A DNA stretch of 64,000 nt from Lytechinus pictus (taxonomy: Eukaryota; Echinodermata; Echinoidea; Temnopleuroida; Toxopneustidae). This document shows, in pieces, positions 12,057 to 22,300 of this stretch. The notes beneath the pieces were generated by a model. It worked only from the letters and a program-made list of their open reading frames with translations, had not been told where the DNA came from and did no database searches. The first letter of the stretch is position 1. The number at the start of each line of letters is the position of its first letter. Where the stretch lies: assembly GCF_037042905.1 (NCBI RefSeq), contig NC_087258.1, positions 11,397,501-11,461,500 of the forward strand. The letters are read 5' to 3'. Position numbers and translations under genes: made by a program.

Positions 12057-13523
12057 TCATTTGAGTGGTTTAGGGTGATCTGGTGGCTTTCGATTGGAAG
12101 AAACATCAAATAATTTAGTCGCCGGGAAGTCCGGCACGAAATCGTAAATGCTTTCCGGGTTTTTTGTTCTGTAGTCGAGTAGTTCTTCCAGGCACTGCAG
12201 AGGCACTGGGTTTATATCATAGTAGACGCCATTCACAAAAAGATAGGGCATGGTAGAAAGATATGGAACATACCCTGGGCCAATGATACAAGTATTATCC
12301 ACCCATTGGCCAATGCAAGGCGCAGGATGAGTGGTATTCGTGAAATTGATAAGCCGGAGACTCGTTGCCCATGTCGAATTGGGAAACCCTCCGGGTACAC
12401 CCGGGTATCGGTTGACGGTTACCCAATAGTACCGGCTAGGACTCGATGAATCCGAAAGATAGTCCAGGAGATCCATTGCGGTTTGGTTGGTGCGGACGTA
12501 TGCGACGAACTTCCTCGAGGCAGCAAAATAAGGGGTTCCCAGATAGATCAAAGCAGAGTGGGGTGGGGGGTCTTTCTTCTTCGGTGTCTTTCTCAATCTT
12601 CCAGCGATGGCTTCATGGTGATATAGCGTTCTCCCTACGAAAGAATCACTTTGTTCTGGATGTACACCAGGAATGTCATTTCTTCCGTCAAGAGCTTTCA
12701 GCTGCCTGACGATTTCCAGATTGGTTTTCAGCGGAAAATCATAGTTTTCGAGATTGATGACATATTTCCATTCATGAGACATGAGATCAGACATACAGCT
12801 CATGTCTGCCTTCAGTCTCGAATATCTTATGTATTCAGACTTCGATGCGATAAAGGCATTGTTGAAGCAATTCGTAAGGTTTTTGATAGTCACGTGCAGG
12901 TGCCGCGGCGCCTTTCTGTCAATATGAAAACAGTAAAAATTCTGCGGTGCATATATGGCGCGAAAAAGGCGTTCGATTTGAGCTCCATGTTTTATCACTG
13001 ATATTATGTAAGCAATTGGAAAATTCTGTTCCTCGTCGGAATATGACTTGGTGGGGTACTTTCGTCTATTCTTATATCCCTTACAATCTGATGTCCAACC
13101 GTTGACCTCTTCGTTACCAGGCATTTGTATCGATCTGCGATCTCTGATCACTAAAGTTCCTTCTGCGATGGCAAGTTTATCACCAGACAAGATGGCGGAA
13201 CAATTCGCAGGGTAGGGTTTGTGATATGATGACAAAAGGTCCGACTTCCATTCCCCAGCGAGGAATATGGATTTTAGTCGAAGGTATTTTAACTTCTCCT
13301 CAATCGACCCATGGAAATTGTGGACGTCTGGATGACTGGCTTGTGATTTTGCACGAATGTCCAAACTGATTGTCAGCTCGTTCACAGTGTCGGGTTCAAC
13401 TCTGGATCTCGTGACGAATGCGATGGTGAAACCAACCAAGAACATGCACGTAAGAACCGGCCAAAGGCGAAGGCGCCGCCGGTAATATGTGATATTCAGC
13501 ATTGCAAAGTCAATTTCTTGCAA
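12057..13523 (-). CDS. GT14 family glycosyltransferase (core-2 beta-1,6-GlcNAc-transferase-like)
   Basis: This is a single-exon frame of 488 codons. By family, the enzyme would add GlcNAc in beta-1,6 linkage to O-glycans in the Golgi. It has the layout of a type II membrane protein: a basic start (YYRRRLRLW), one membrane segment at about residues 20-37, a stem, then the lumenal domain. Family landmarks are FPIAYIISVIKHG, AIYAPQNFYCFHIDRKA, WKYVINLENYDFPLKTNLEI and the C-terminal LQCLEELL. Eight lumenal cysteines are present, as in core-2 enzymes. Compared with mouse C2GnT-L, the catalytic base Glu320 aligns with Arg (SPSRYYWVT for SPDEYLWAT), and UDP-binding Arg378 and Lys401 align with Asp and Gly. 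Activity is therefore uncertain. The first Met is used; Met8 is an alternative start. Homology is secure, specificity is not. Confidence 0.88.
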   Translation of the reverse strand: MQEIDFAMLNITYYRRRLRLWPVLTCMFLVGFTIAFVTRSRVEPDTVNELTISLDIRAKSQASHPDVHNFHGSIEEKLKYLRLKSIFLAGEWKSDLLSSYHKPYPANCSAILSGDKLAIAEGTLVIRDRRSIQMPGNEEVNGWTSDCKGYKNRRKYPTKSYSDEEQNFPIAYIISVIKHGAQIERLFRAIYAPQNFYCFHIDRKAPRHLHVTIKNLTNCFNNAFIASKSEYIRYSRLKADMSCMSDLMSHEWKYVINLENYDFPLKTNLEIVRQLKALDGRNDIPGVHPEQSDSFVGRTLYHHEAIAGRLRKTPKKKDPPPHSALIYLGTPYFAASRKFVAYVRTNQTAMDLLDYLSDSSSPSRYYWVTVNRYPGVPGGFPNSTWATSLRLINFTNTTHPAPCIGQWVDNTCIIGPGYVPYLSTMPYLFVNGVYYDINPVPLQCLEELLDYRTKNPESIYDFVPDFPATKLFDVSSNRKPPDHPKPLK

Positions 13524-14576
13524 TTAAAACATCCAAAATATACAAGTTTCGGGATTGTTGTTATTATTAGCAGTTTACCATCGACCACATGCTCACAGAA
13601 ACAAGATATCCCCTTAACAAGATAAGCAGATTTATACACGTCACAGTGGCTTCAGTCCGGCATTTAACAGTCATGAAGGTCAACCTTGGCTTTTACGTGA
13701 TGGTATCTAGTTTGTCTATTGAATATTAATGATCAATATTACAAACGGTTTCTCCTCTTGTTTCCTTGTCTGAAATAAGCGGATGATGTCAACGCAAACA
13801 TGATAGGTAATGTCCCTTCAGTCTACCGGGTGCATGAGGTGGCAGTAGTTAAACTCAGATTAATCCTGTGATCAAAATGTAAGCAAAGTTCCGAATAAAT
13901 TGTATACACCAGTGCTCCATCGTAGTATGCAAGATAAAAACCTGTTTTGATGAATGCACAAAAATCTGTGCACAGTGGCAGCGTTGAAATATAATAATCA
14001 TATTGCCGTGAACAATGACTTTGTGAACATGCATTGATGCTTGAAGAGCATGAGGTCACGTTTATTGACAGCAAAGGAGTAGTTCAGATTTGCCTTTTAA
14101 AAAGAATAATTATAGTATAAGCATCAAGCGCAATTTATTCGCCAGATCTGCTATCAGTGTCAATAGAGTACAAAATGAAGTAGGGCCATATTTGACGATT
14201 TCTGTTCTGTTTTGTGAAGCTTATTCCATTCTTATAAAATATAAATGAATTATGTATCAAACTACCACCAATGTATTCTCATGCGTTTGATCACAATAAT
14301 CTAATATTGTATATCTTTTGCTATTGAATGATTATGATATATCCAGCCACTTCTGATCTTCTATACACGGTGTAGGGTGCATCAATATATGCATCTCTGT
14401 TGATGATAGGACGTGATAGAATGGGTGGTATGAGAGGAGGTGGAGTATGCTAGTACATAAAAAAATGATATTCATCATAGTGATAGAAAATGATCTAACT
14501 AATAATACTGTAGAAGCAGTTTGGGTAGAATTATTCCCTAATATAAGTGAGAAACTTAAAGTTGGGAGTCTATACA
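13524..14576. other. Upstream flank of the GT14 gene; no gene
   Basis: Any promoter and 5' UTR of the minus-strand glycosyltransferase should lie here, but no decisive motif is seen. The open frames at 13823-14074 and 14332-14577 are short and unsupported. Confidence 0.4.
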
Positions 14577-14702
14577 CAGGCGCAACCCGGGGGCCCGAAC
14601 TAATTTTGGAACCCCTGCAAACCTTTCGAAAAATGGCGCGCCCCGCCAGGCAAACATATGTGCCTTAAATGCATGTTGAAATATCTTATTTCATAATCAC
14701 GT

Positions 14703-15101
14703 GAAAAAATATCCATGAATATGTTGTAATACCACTGTTTGAAAAGAATAAATGCGACCAGAAAGCATAGAATTTAAGTATTTTAGGGTTTCAATTTAGT
14801 TTAGTTTAATCAGAGTAGGCCTTACCAAAATTATGTTAGCGGGAGCTGTAATTTCTTTATCACGGAGGAATCCAACTTTCGCCAATGGGGGGGGGGGGCG
14901 AAAAAATATCCATGAATATGTTGTAATACCACTGTTTGAAAAGAATAAATGCGACCAGAAAGCATAGAATTTAAGTATTTTGGGGTTTCAATTTAGTTTA
15001 GTTTAATCAGAGTAGGCCTTACAAAAATTATGTTAGCGGGAGCTGTAATTTCTTTACCACGGAGGAATCCAACTTTCGCCAATGGGGGGGGGGGGGGGCG
15101 A
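14703..15101 (+). repeat. Tandem duplication, two 200-bp copies
   Basis: The block from GAAAAAATATCCATGAATATG through CGCCAATGGGGG is present twice head to tail with a handful of differences. It lies inside the array-type hAT-like element. Confidence 0.9.
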
Positions 15102-15108
15102 AAAATGT

Positions 15109-16112
15109 ATTTATCTATATGTTCCCCGATCGGACATTCTAAGCACTTTTTGTAACCGTGAACATGATGGGTATATACGTATATTTAAACAGTTGATGCG
15201 AGCCTTAGCTCAAAATTTTGATATTCTGACCTAAACTTTGGACATCCTAAGCACTATTGGTAATCATGTGCAGGATGGGTATCTTACAATTCTTTTAAGG
15301 CGAACGCGAAGCGCGAGCTGAATTTTTTTTGATATTTCGAGACACAAAATTGATCATTGTAAGCACCTTTTGCAGCCATGAACAAGATGGGTATCTATCT
15401 AACCAATTGATGCGAGCGCGAATCGCGAGCTGAAAATTTTTGATATTCTGACATACAATTTGGACATTCTAAGCACTATTGTTGATCATGAACAGGTGAG
15501 ATTTAACAAATCATTATATGCGAGTGCGAAGCGCGAGCTTAACAATGATTATATTTCGACCCAAAACTAGGCATTCTAAGAACATTTTGTAACCATTAAC
15601 AGGATGGGAATCTATCTTAACAATTATGCGAGCGCAAAGCGCGAGCCGAAAAAGATATTCTGACCTAAAATTTGGACATTCTAAGCAATTTTGGTAATCA
15701 TGAACAGGATGAGTATGTAATGAAATATTTTATGCGAGCGCGAAGCGCGAGCTGAAATTTTTTTATATTAAGGCCTAACATTGGACATTCTAAGATGAAA
15801 AAAAAAGATGAAAAGAAAAAGATGAAAATCCATATTTCATTATTATGAAATACTCCGAAAATTTGCTTTGCCAATATCGATCGTGAGCCCGGCAGCCGCT
15901 GTGCAGCGCCAGGTTGACGATGCTCAATCCCTTTTCAAGCACTTAAAAAAAACCAAACTATGAACAGGATTGTCACCTAACTAAACAATCGAGGCGAGCG
16001 CGAAGAGCGAGATGAAATTTTTTAATATTCTGACATAAAATGTTGATTTTTTAAGCACTTTTGGTAATCATGAACAGGATGGGCATCTAACTAAGCATTT
16101 GATGCAAGCGCT
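15109..16112 (-). repeat. ~107-bp tandem array with GCGCGAAGCGCGAGC palindrome
   Basis: About eight units each carry GACATTCTAAGCACTTTTGG, a CATGAACAGGATGGG-like stretch and a TGCGAGCGCGAAGCGCGAGC palindrome at ~107-bp spacing. Good examples are near 15300, 15410, 15520, 15627 and 15733. The array is the reverse complement of the one at 46190-49170. Confidence 0.9.
15790..15945 (-). mobile_element. Short repeat inserted in the array
   Basis: This segment (GAAATACTCCGA...GCCCGGCAGCCGCTGTGCAGCGCCAGG) interrupts the 107-bp periodicity. It recurs inverted at 51605-51720, so it is a dispersed repeat of unknown type. Confidence 0.65.
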
Positions 16113-17040
16113 AGCGCCAAACTCATGTGAAACATGAGTTTAGCGCCCCCCATCCGATACATGAATTTGGCGCCCCAGGTCAAACATGACATAGGCGCCC
16201 TAAAGGTCGAATAGGAATTTGGCGCCCCCTCCCTAGGTTGAATATGAATTTGGCGCCCCAGGGCCAACACCAAATTGGCGCCCTATGTCGAACATCAATT
16301 TGGTGCTCCAATGTCGAACATCAATTTGGCGCCCCCTAGGTTGAACATCAATTCGGCACCCCCTAGGTTGAACATCGATTCAGCCCCTATGTTGAACATC
16401 AATTCGGCGCACCCCCAAGGTCCAACATCAGTTCGGCTCCCCCGTATGCCGAACATCAATTCGGCGCCTCTAGGTCGAACATCAATTCGGCACCTCTTGG
16501 TATGACATCGATTCGGCGCCCCCTAGAATGAAGATCAATTCGGCGCCCCTGGAACGAACAGCTATTCGGCGTCCATAGGTAGAACATCAATTCGGCGCCC
16601 CTCCCCAGGTTGAAGATTTATTCGGCGCCCCTATGTCGAGCATTAATTCGGCCCCCAAGGTCGAACATCAATTCGGCTCTCCCTCGGTTGATCATCACAT
16701 CGGCGCCCCTATGTCGAACATAAATTCGGCATCCTTCTAGGTCGAACATAAATTCGGCGCACCCCCAAGTAAAGGTCGAACATCATTTCGACGTCCCCGT
16801 ATGCCTTACATCGATTCGGCGCCTCTAGGTCGAACATCAATTAGGCGCCCCTCTCGGATGAACATCAATTCGACGCCCCTCCCCAGGTTGAAGATTTATT
16901 CTGCGCCCCTATGTCGAACTTCAATTCGGCGCCTCTCTATGTCGAACATCAATTCGGCCCCCAGGTCGAACATCAATTCGGCGCCCCAAAGTCGAACATC
17001 AGTTCGGCGCCCGCTAAGTCGAACATCGATTCGGCGCCCC
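16113..17040 (+). repeat. GTCGAACATCAATTCGGCGCC minisatellite
   Basis: Roughly 35-40 degenerate copies of a 22-27-bp unit reading GTCGAACATCAATTCGGCGC followed by a few C. The repeat-encoded frames on both strands are artefacts. The same unit, inverted, occurs at 45745-46010. Confidence 0.95.
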
Positions 17041-17130
17041 CTTCCCCCTTCCCTCTTCTCTTTTTCCTTCTCTCTTCCCACTTTTTTCTTTTTCCTTCTT
17101 CTTTTCCTCTTTATTCTCCTATTTTGTTCA
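17041..17130 (+). repeat. Pyrimidine-rich tract
   Basis: A CT-rich run (TTCCCTCTTCTC-like), the counterpart of the purine tract at 45020-45740 in the complete element. Confidence 0.8.
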
Positions 17131-17379
17131 TCTTACGTTATAAGGCCTTTTATAAAACCATATGGGGAACAACTTTCAGATAACTCCATGATGAAACCTT
17201 TAAATCGCATGAATTCGCTTTCAGAATTTATAGAGCTTGGTACGAAGCTGAATTTATGGGTAGGCTAAGATTTATACAAAAAGCCTAATCCTGGAACAAT
17301 CAGCAAACTTCGAGTACACACACCGAGTTCTTAAGGAGTTTTCACATCCCAAAGCAGGACGAATCCTAGAAAACCTCAT

Positions 17380-17660
17380 ATGAATTGAAAATGCAAGTCA
17401 ATTCACAATTCACAAGCTTGATGGTTTTTGTCGGAAATCGGAGTATCGAAACAGTAGTTGCGTCGTATACGATTTGCAAATATGTAGTTTATCGAGAGTC
17501 AAGGACAAAACTGCTGTTTTGATTCACCAATTTTCGACAATGGCTGATACTTTGTTACTCACTGTCATAAAGTGCATTTGACAATACATTATCTATATTC
17601 TCGAAAGCGTCCTGTGTTGCGGTTCAAAAACTCCCGAATGTAGTTTACGAATGGGAACGT
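17380..17660 (+). repeat. Dispersed repeat R1, copy 1
   Basis: It contains TTTTGATTCACCAATTTTCG, a GCATTTGACAATACATT segment and an AACTCCCGAATGTAG-like end, also seen at 37180-37450 and (as a hairpin) at 40835-41078. The nature of the repeat is unknown. Confidence 0.65.
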
Positions 17661-18327
17661 TCACGAAATACTAAATGCTGTAATACAATGGGCCAACTAA
17701 TGGAACAAAGTGATCAAATAATTTTAAAATAATGACAAGAAAGTATATTAAGTTGAATGTTATAGAAGCATGATCATGATGATATACCTGCGTTTCAGAA
17801 TGTTCCTTGGGTATCCCTAGGTAACAGCAAACAACGTTCAAAGTTCTACTATAATAACAATAGGCTGAGAACAGAGACACCTAAACCGGGAGGTCACACC
17901 GGCAAATCCTCGTCCGGACCGATCAAAGCTATTACGTTATTTGCAATGACATACCATCGGTCGGTTTGGAGTCGGTTTCGTTGGTGTGACTACCATTCCG
18001 TCATTACCATTATCAAGCTTTAAGCCCGCTTTCAGACTCTGAAAAGCCAAGACGGGGAGTGATCACGACGAAATACAAAGAGATGATGGCGAGGGTAATC
18101 AAGCAGTGAAACTTGCTTCAACTGCATGTGGATTAATGAAGTCGAAGCTGCCCAATACGCACTCTTCCCAAAAGAGTGTTCTCATTCGAACAACCTGAAG
18201 CTTTTGAAAGAGATCATCCTAGTGAAATCAGTGTGGGGAGGAAAGAACCGCCTTTATCAGATTCGATTTCTAGCTTCACACTGTATTTCGTTATTCTGGA
18301 TTCATCCCCGGTGAACCGGCAGAGATC

Positions 18328-18415
18328 ATGACAACATATCTGGTGCTTCTGCTTTCCCTTTCCGCTCTTCTAGCTCTCACCACAGCTCAAGGTAGATTCA
18401 GCCTTTCGAACCAAG
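18328..18415 (+). CDS. Alkaline phosphatase exon 1
   Basis: It starts [20 protein letters not shown] (signal peptide). The donor is CCAAG|GTAAG. It ends after one base of a codon, completed to Asp by exon 2. Confidence 0.9.
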
Positions 18416-19269
18416 GTAAGAGGGGTGGACCCATAGGTCGGGGGAGGGGGAGGGGGGGGGGGAGGGAAATCGCATCTATGATTTTCTTAATGTAAAATTA
18501 GTAAACAAAAACAAATAAAAGAAGAAGTAAGGGATGTAGACGAAAGAAGATTTAAAAAAATAGATCGATTTGGGCCCGGTTGCAGAAAGAGTTGTAATCA
18601 AACGGAACTCTATATAAAATCAAACGCATCTCGATTTTCAACCAATCAAAAGCGAGCATTTCTTTACTTGCGCTTGATGTTTTGACTTGCGTTTAAACAC
18701 AACTCCTATTTTGGCAACGGGCCCAGGTCATCTCTCTCTGTAACGCCTATCAATAATTATTGAGGAAAGGGGTATCGTCATGCACCTTTTAATTATATAT
18801 ATATTAAATTTGATGAACCTCCAGTCAACCTTGTGAACTTGTGTTTATTATATATATATATATATGTGTGAAGAGTAGAGTAGAATCAAGGATGAAGCAA
18901 AGTATACACTATGTTGTAAAGCTTTCGGCCCTGGCCTTCTTCAGTTTTTATTTGCTAAACAAAACAAATAAAGCAAATCATAGAATAAGCAACAGAACAA
19001 ACATAATGTAAATAATAGCAAATTAAGAGAAATCATATGGTAATACACGGAATAACAAAGGATCATACTCAACAGAAATAAAAAGTAAGGTGAATTATTA
19101 CCTGACATGGGTCATAGCAAATTCTTCTGAATTAGGGTTGTGTCGGCCAGGGCCGAAAGCTTTACAACATAGTATATACTTTGCTTCATCCTTGATTCTA
19201 CTCTACTCTTCACACATATATTATAAACAATGATCAAAGCGATTGGTACATATATCCACGCCTCTCTCG

Positions 19270-19305
<36 letters not shown>

Positions 19306-22300
19306 CCTTTACTCTACACGTTGTTATCAATAATGCACAAAGCATTTTCATTAATTTGATGCAAGATAAAAGAGCAATGTTCAGAAAAACGCCTCGGTCA
19401 AAGGCCGTGCCGGGAATCGAGCCCCGGACTTTCATTATGTGTAGTCGGGCGCCTTAGACAACTTGCCACTGGCACCGCGCCTATATTTGCCCCACCGCTA
19501 TCGAAATGTCTAGGTATCTCTTCTGGAAATCCTGATCAACATATGCTATTTAATTCATTGCACTGGCATAATACTGTGATTAATATTAATTAACTAGAAT
19601 TTTGTTTCTTTAATTGATTTAAACAATCTGTATGATATACTCGTAACTGTTATTTTGTATCAACGTATATTTCATATCTTATATTTTTGTGTTTATATTG
19701 ATTGCGTATAATGGCCTTTTTTTAGGGTTTTCACAATGGTGGTAAACATGTGGTTATAAGCACAGTTACCATGGTTACGTGCCGGATCGGGGCCGGGTTG
19801 GGGGATGGGTCTATTACTGATGTATTCTATATTAATATAATTTTTATGCCTTTCCTGTCTGTAATTATGAACCAGTTTTATTTGGCCTATATTTTCAAAG
19901 ATGTAGACTACAATGTCAAATTCAACCGCTCCCTTTTGGTTTTGCATCCTGTCGCTAGAAAGCGAAAGCCATATGACGATTAATTTGCCCTTGTTATTCT
20001 TAAATAGTATTTATATTTATATCTCTGACTAAAAACGGGAGAGGCATTACGGGGAGGGGGGGTGCATAGGCGTCAGCGCAGAGGACTTTCCTTTGTTTAT
20101 GGGGGGGGGGGGGGTATCTACTGTCGCGTCCCCCTAACACAAAAGATAATCCTCTGCGCTGAAGCCCATGTGGGGGGGGGAGTTGCAGCACTGATTTGGA
20201 TACTCTAATACTTAAAAAAAAATCCAGATCAGTGCTATAGTTTAATTAGGTGGCCTACAGACTACAGTCGCCCATCCCCTGATTTAAAGTACCGAATACA
20301 AAGATGATTAAACAAGGGAAAGGACAAGGACGAAATAAGATTTTTGAGTCCCTCTTATTCAATTGAGGAAAAAAATTACGTCACCTTAGTTTATAGGCTG
20401 TCTTATGGTTCCGTGACATTTGCTCTGGCGACAACAATTTGCTCCGATGGGAAATCTGCACGTCAAGCCAAACATAAAATCTAACCTCCAAAACTAAATT
20501 AACCCTAATCCTTACCCCCATGTTTACACTGCTCTGAACCAAAGACTATTACAATCCTAATTCTACATTTAAAGCCGGAGAAAATGTCTTAGGAGCAAAT
20601 GTCGTGTCATCCGTCTAAAGATCCGTTCTAGAAAAATATCCTGGCTCTTTATCTGAATTGAAGCAACATAAGATGTCGAAAAAGAAGGTTTCATTAGTTA
20701 GAATTGGAAGGGATCAGTAGGTCTATGAATTAGAAGATCATCGGGGTAGTCTAGTCCAAATTACTCTAAAGCATTCATTTATTCGTTTTTTAAACACATT
20801 TTTAAAAATAATACTATTTTGGGGTAAGTTATCATCTTTTTCGTAGCGATAAACCATTTTCCCGCTTGTCAAATTTTTCTTGGCGGACAATTTCCCCCTT
20901 TTTTTATCAAAAAATATATAAATTACCAATCAATAAAATTATCCCACCCAATTATGAAAACTCTGAACCTGGATCCTTCCGCTTGTATTCTAGCATCTGC
21001 TGTCGCTAATTGCACAAATCTCACAAAATTGATGAGTAGTCTTGAAAACAATAATAAACAAACAAACAAACAAGCGGACACATAGCATTTTTCATTTATT
21101 TATAAATTACCAATCAATAAAATTGTCCCACCCAATTAGGAAACCCTCAACCTGGATCCTTCCGCTTGTATTCTAGCATCTGCTGTCGCTAATTGCACAA
21201 ATATCACAAAGGTGATGACATGCAGATGAGTAGTCTTGAAAACAATAATAAACAAACAAACAAACAAGCGGACACATAGCATTTTTCATTTATTTGAGTG
21301 TAGGATTAATGTCCATTGTTGATTAAATGCCTCGCTCACGGGCATGCAGTACATTGGCCGGGGATCGAACCACAGGCTTTCAAGTGCCTTAGACCACTCG
21401 GCCACGGCATTTACACAGATCATATCATTGTTAAACGATGCACTGTGAATATGGTAGGCCAACAACAACTGTGGCATAATGGCTATGTTTGGAAACACGT
21501 GAGTGTAGGTCACAGTCGAGGTTATTTTGCGTTATGAATATTGTGAACATGGTTAACTGGTTAAGGGCAACCAGATCATAACATTACGGTCAGATTACAT
21601 ATCATGACATTACACCATCAAAGTGTTGCATTCTGGGTAAAGGATTAAAAGAAGTTAATGTTTACTAGTAAGAAGATACATATGGTCGTGTTTATTTTTT
21701 CCGGGGGGGGGGGGGCAAAACGCCTAAAACTTTTCGAAGCTAACTCGAAAGCGAGGTTGCATGTGTAATTGAGTTTTATCATACGTGTATCGATGAGATA
21801 TCATTATTTAGGTCTGGATTGACCTTTAACGTTACCATCCGAAAGACGTGACCTGGGCTCGAACCACAAACCTCTGCATCAATTTGTAACTTCACATGTT
21901 GTTTGGATTAAAGGCACACGCCACAACGCTTTGTTTAGAGAGCAAAGCGATCGAGCTTGTCATGGAGGTGCTTTTGCATTTTCTGACGTGAAATTGAAGG
22001 ATTTTGTGCAAATGCACTTGGTGACTTTTGTGCTCACAACTTTTGAAAAAATTTGCCCGATACTTCATATATGGCCCCCTAAAAAGTTTGGGCTCATTAC
22101 GCCACTGATGTCGTTTCCCCAATTCATATATTTTTTTCCCAGTTTTCGTCTACTATCCACTTGCTCTAATACATGTGTATTCTAATTATTTGTTTTATAT
22201 CTATCATGTCGATAATAATACTAATAATAATAATAACGGTATATTTACCCAGGGTAGCCACTTCAGTTCCGAAAACTGTTCTCCCAGCGGGCCCTGCTAT

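Larger units (their letters stand above)
14577..17130 (-). mobile_element. Truncated modular hAT-like element (array type)
   Basis: It starts CAGGCGCAACCCGGGGG. The next ~90 bp, including CGAAAAATGGCGC and ACATATGTG, match the inverted right end of the complete element at 44959-49411. Then, in mirror order to that element, come the ~107-bp palindrome array, the GGCGCC minisatellite and a pyrimidine tract. The far terminus and a duplication of the left flank TCTATACA are not found, so the other end is lost. Confidence 0.75.

Noticed and set aside
16113..17040. CRISPR-like array
   Set aside because: Units are contiguous degenerate 22-27-mers without unique spacers, in an animal genome.
16275..17268. 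Repetitive open frames (NSAPLGRTSIRRP-like)
   Set aside because: Translation of the GGCGCC minisatellite; no independent coding evidence.
18866..19216. Possible hammerhead-ribozyme core (CTGAAGAAGGCC...GGCCGAAAGC) on the minus strand at 18920-18950
   Set aside because: CTGANGA and GAAA are present around a small stem, but no stem III with the required cleavage-site sequence follows, and the inverted copy at 19139 lacks CTGANGA.
21350..21415. Functional tRNA-Leu/Ser gene on the minus strand
   Set aside because: A and B boxes are visible, but the acceptor stem and variable arm are not; interpreted as a SINE head.
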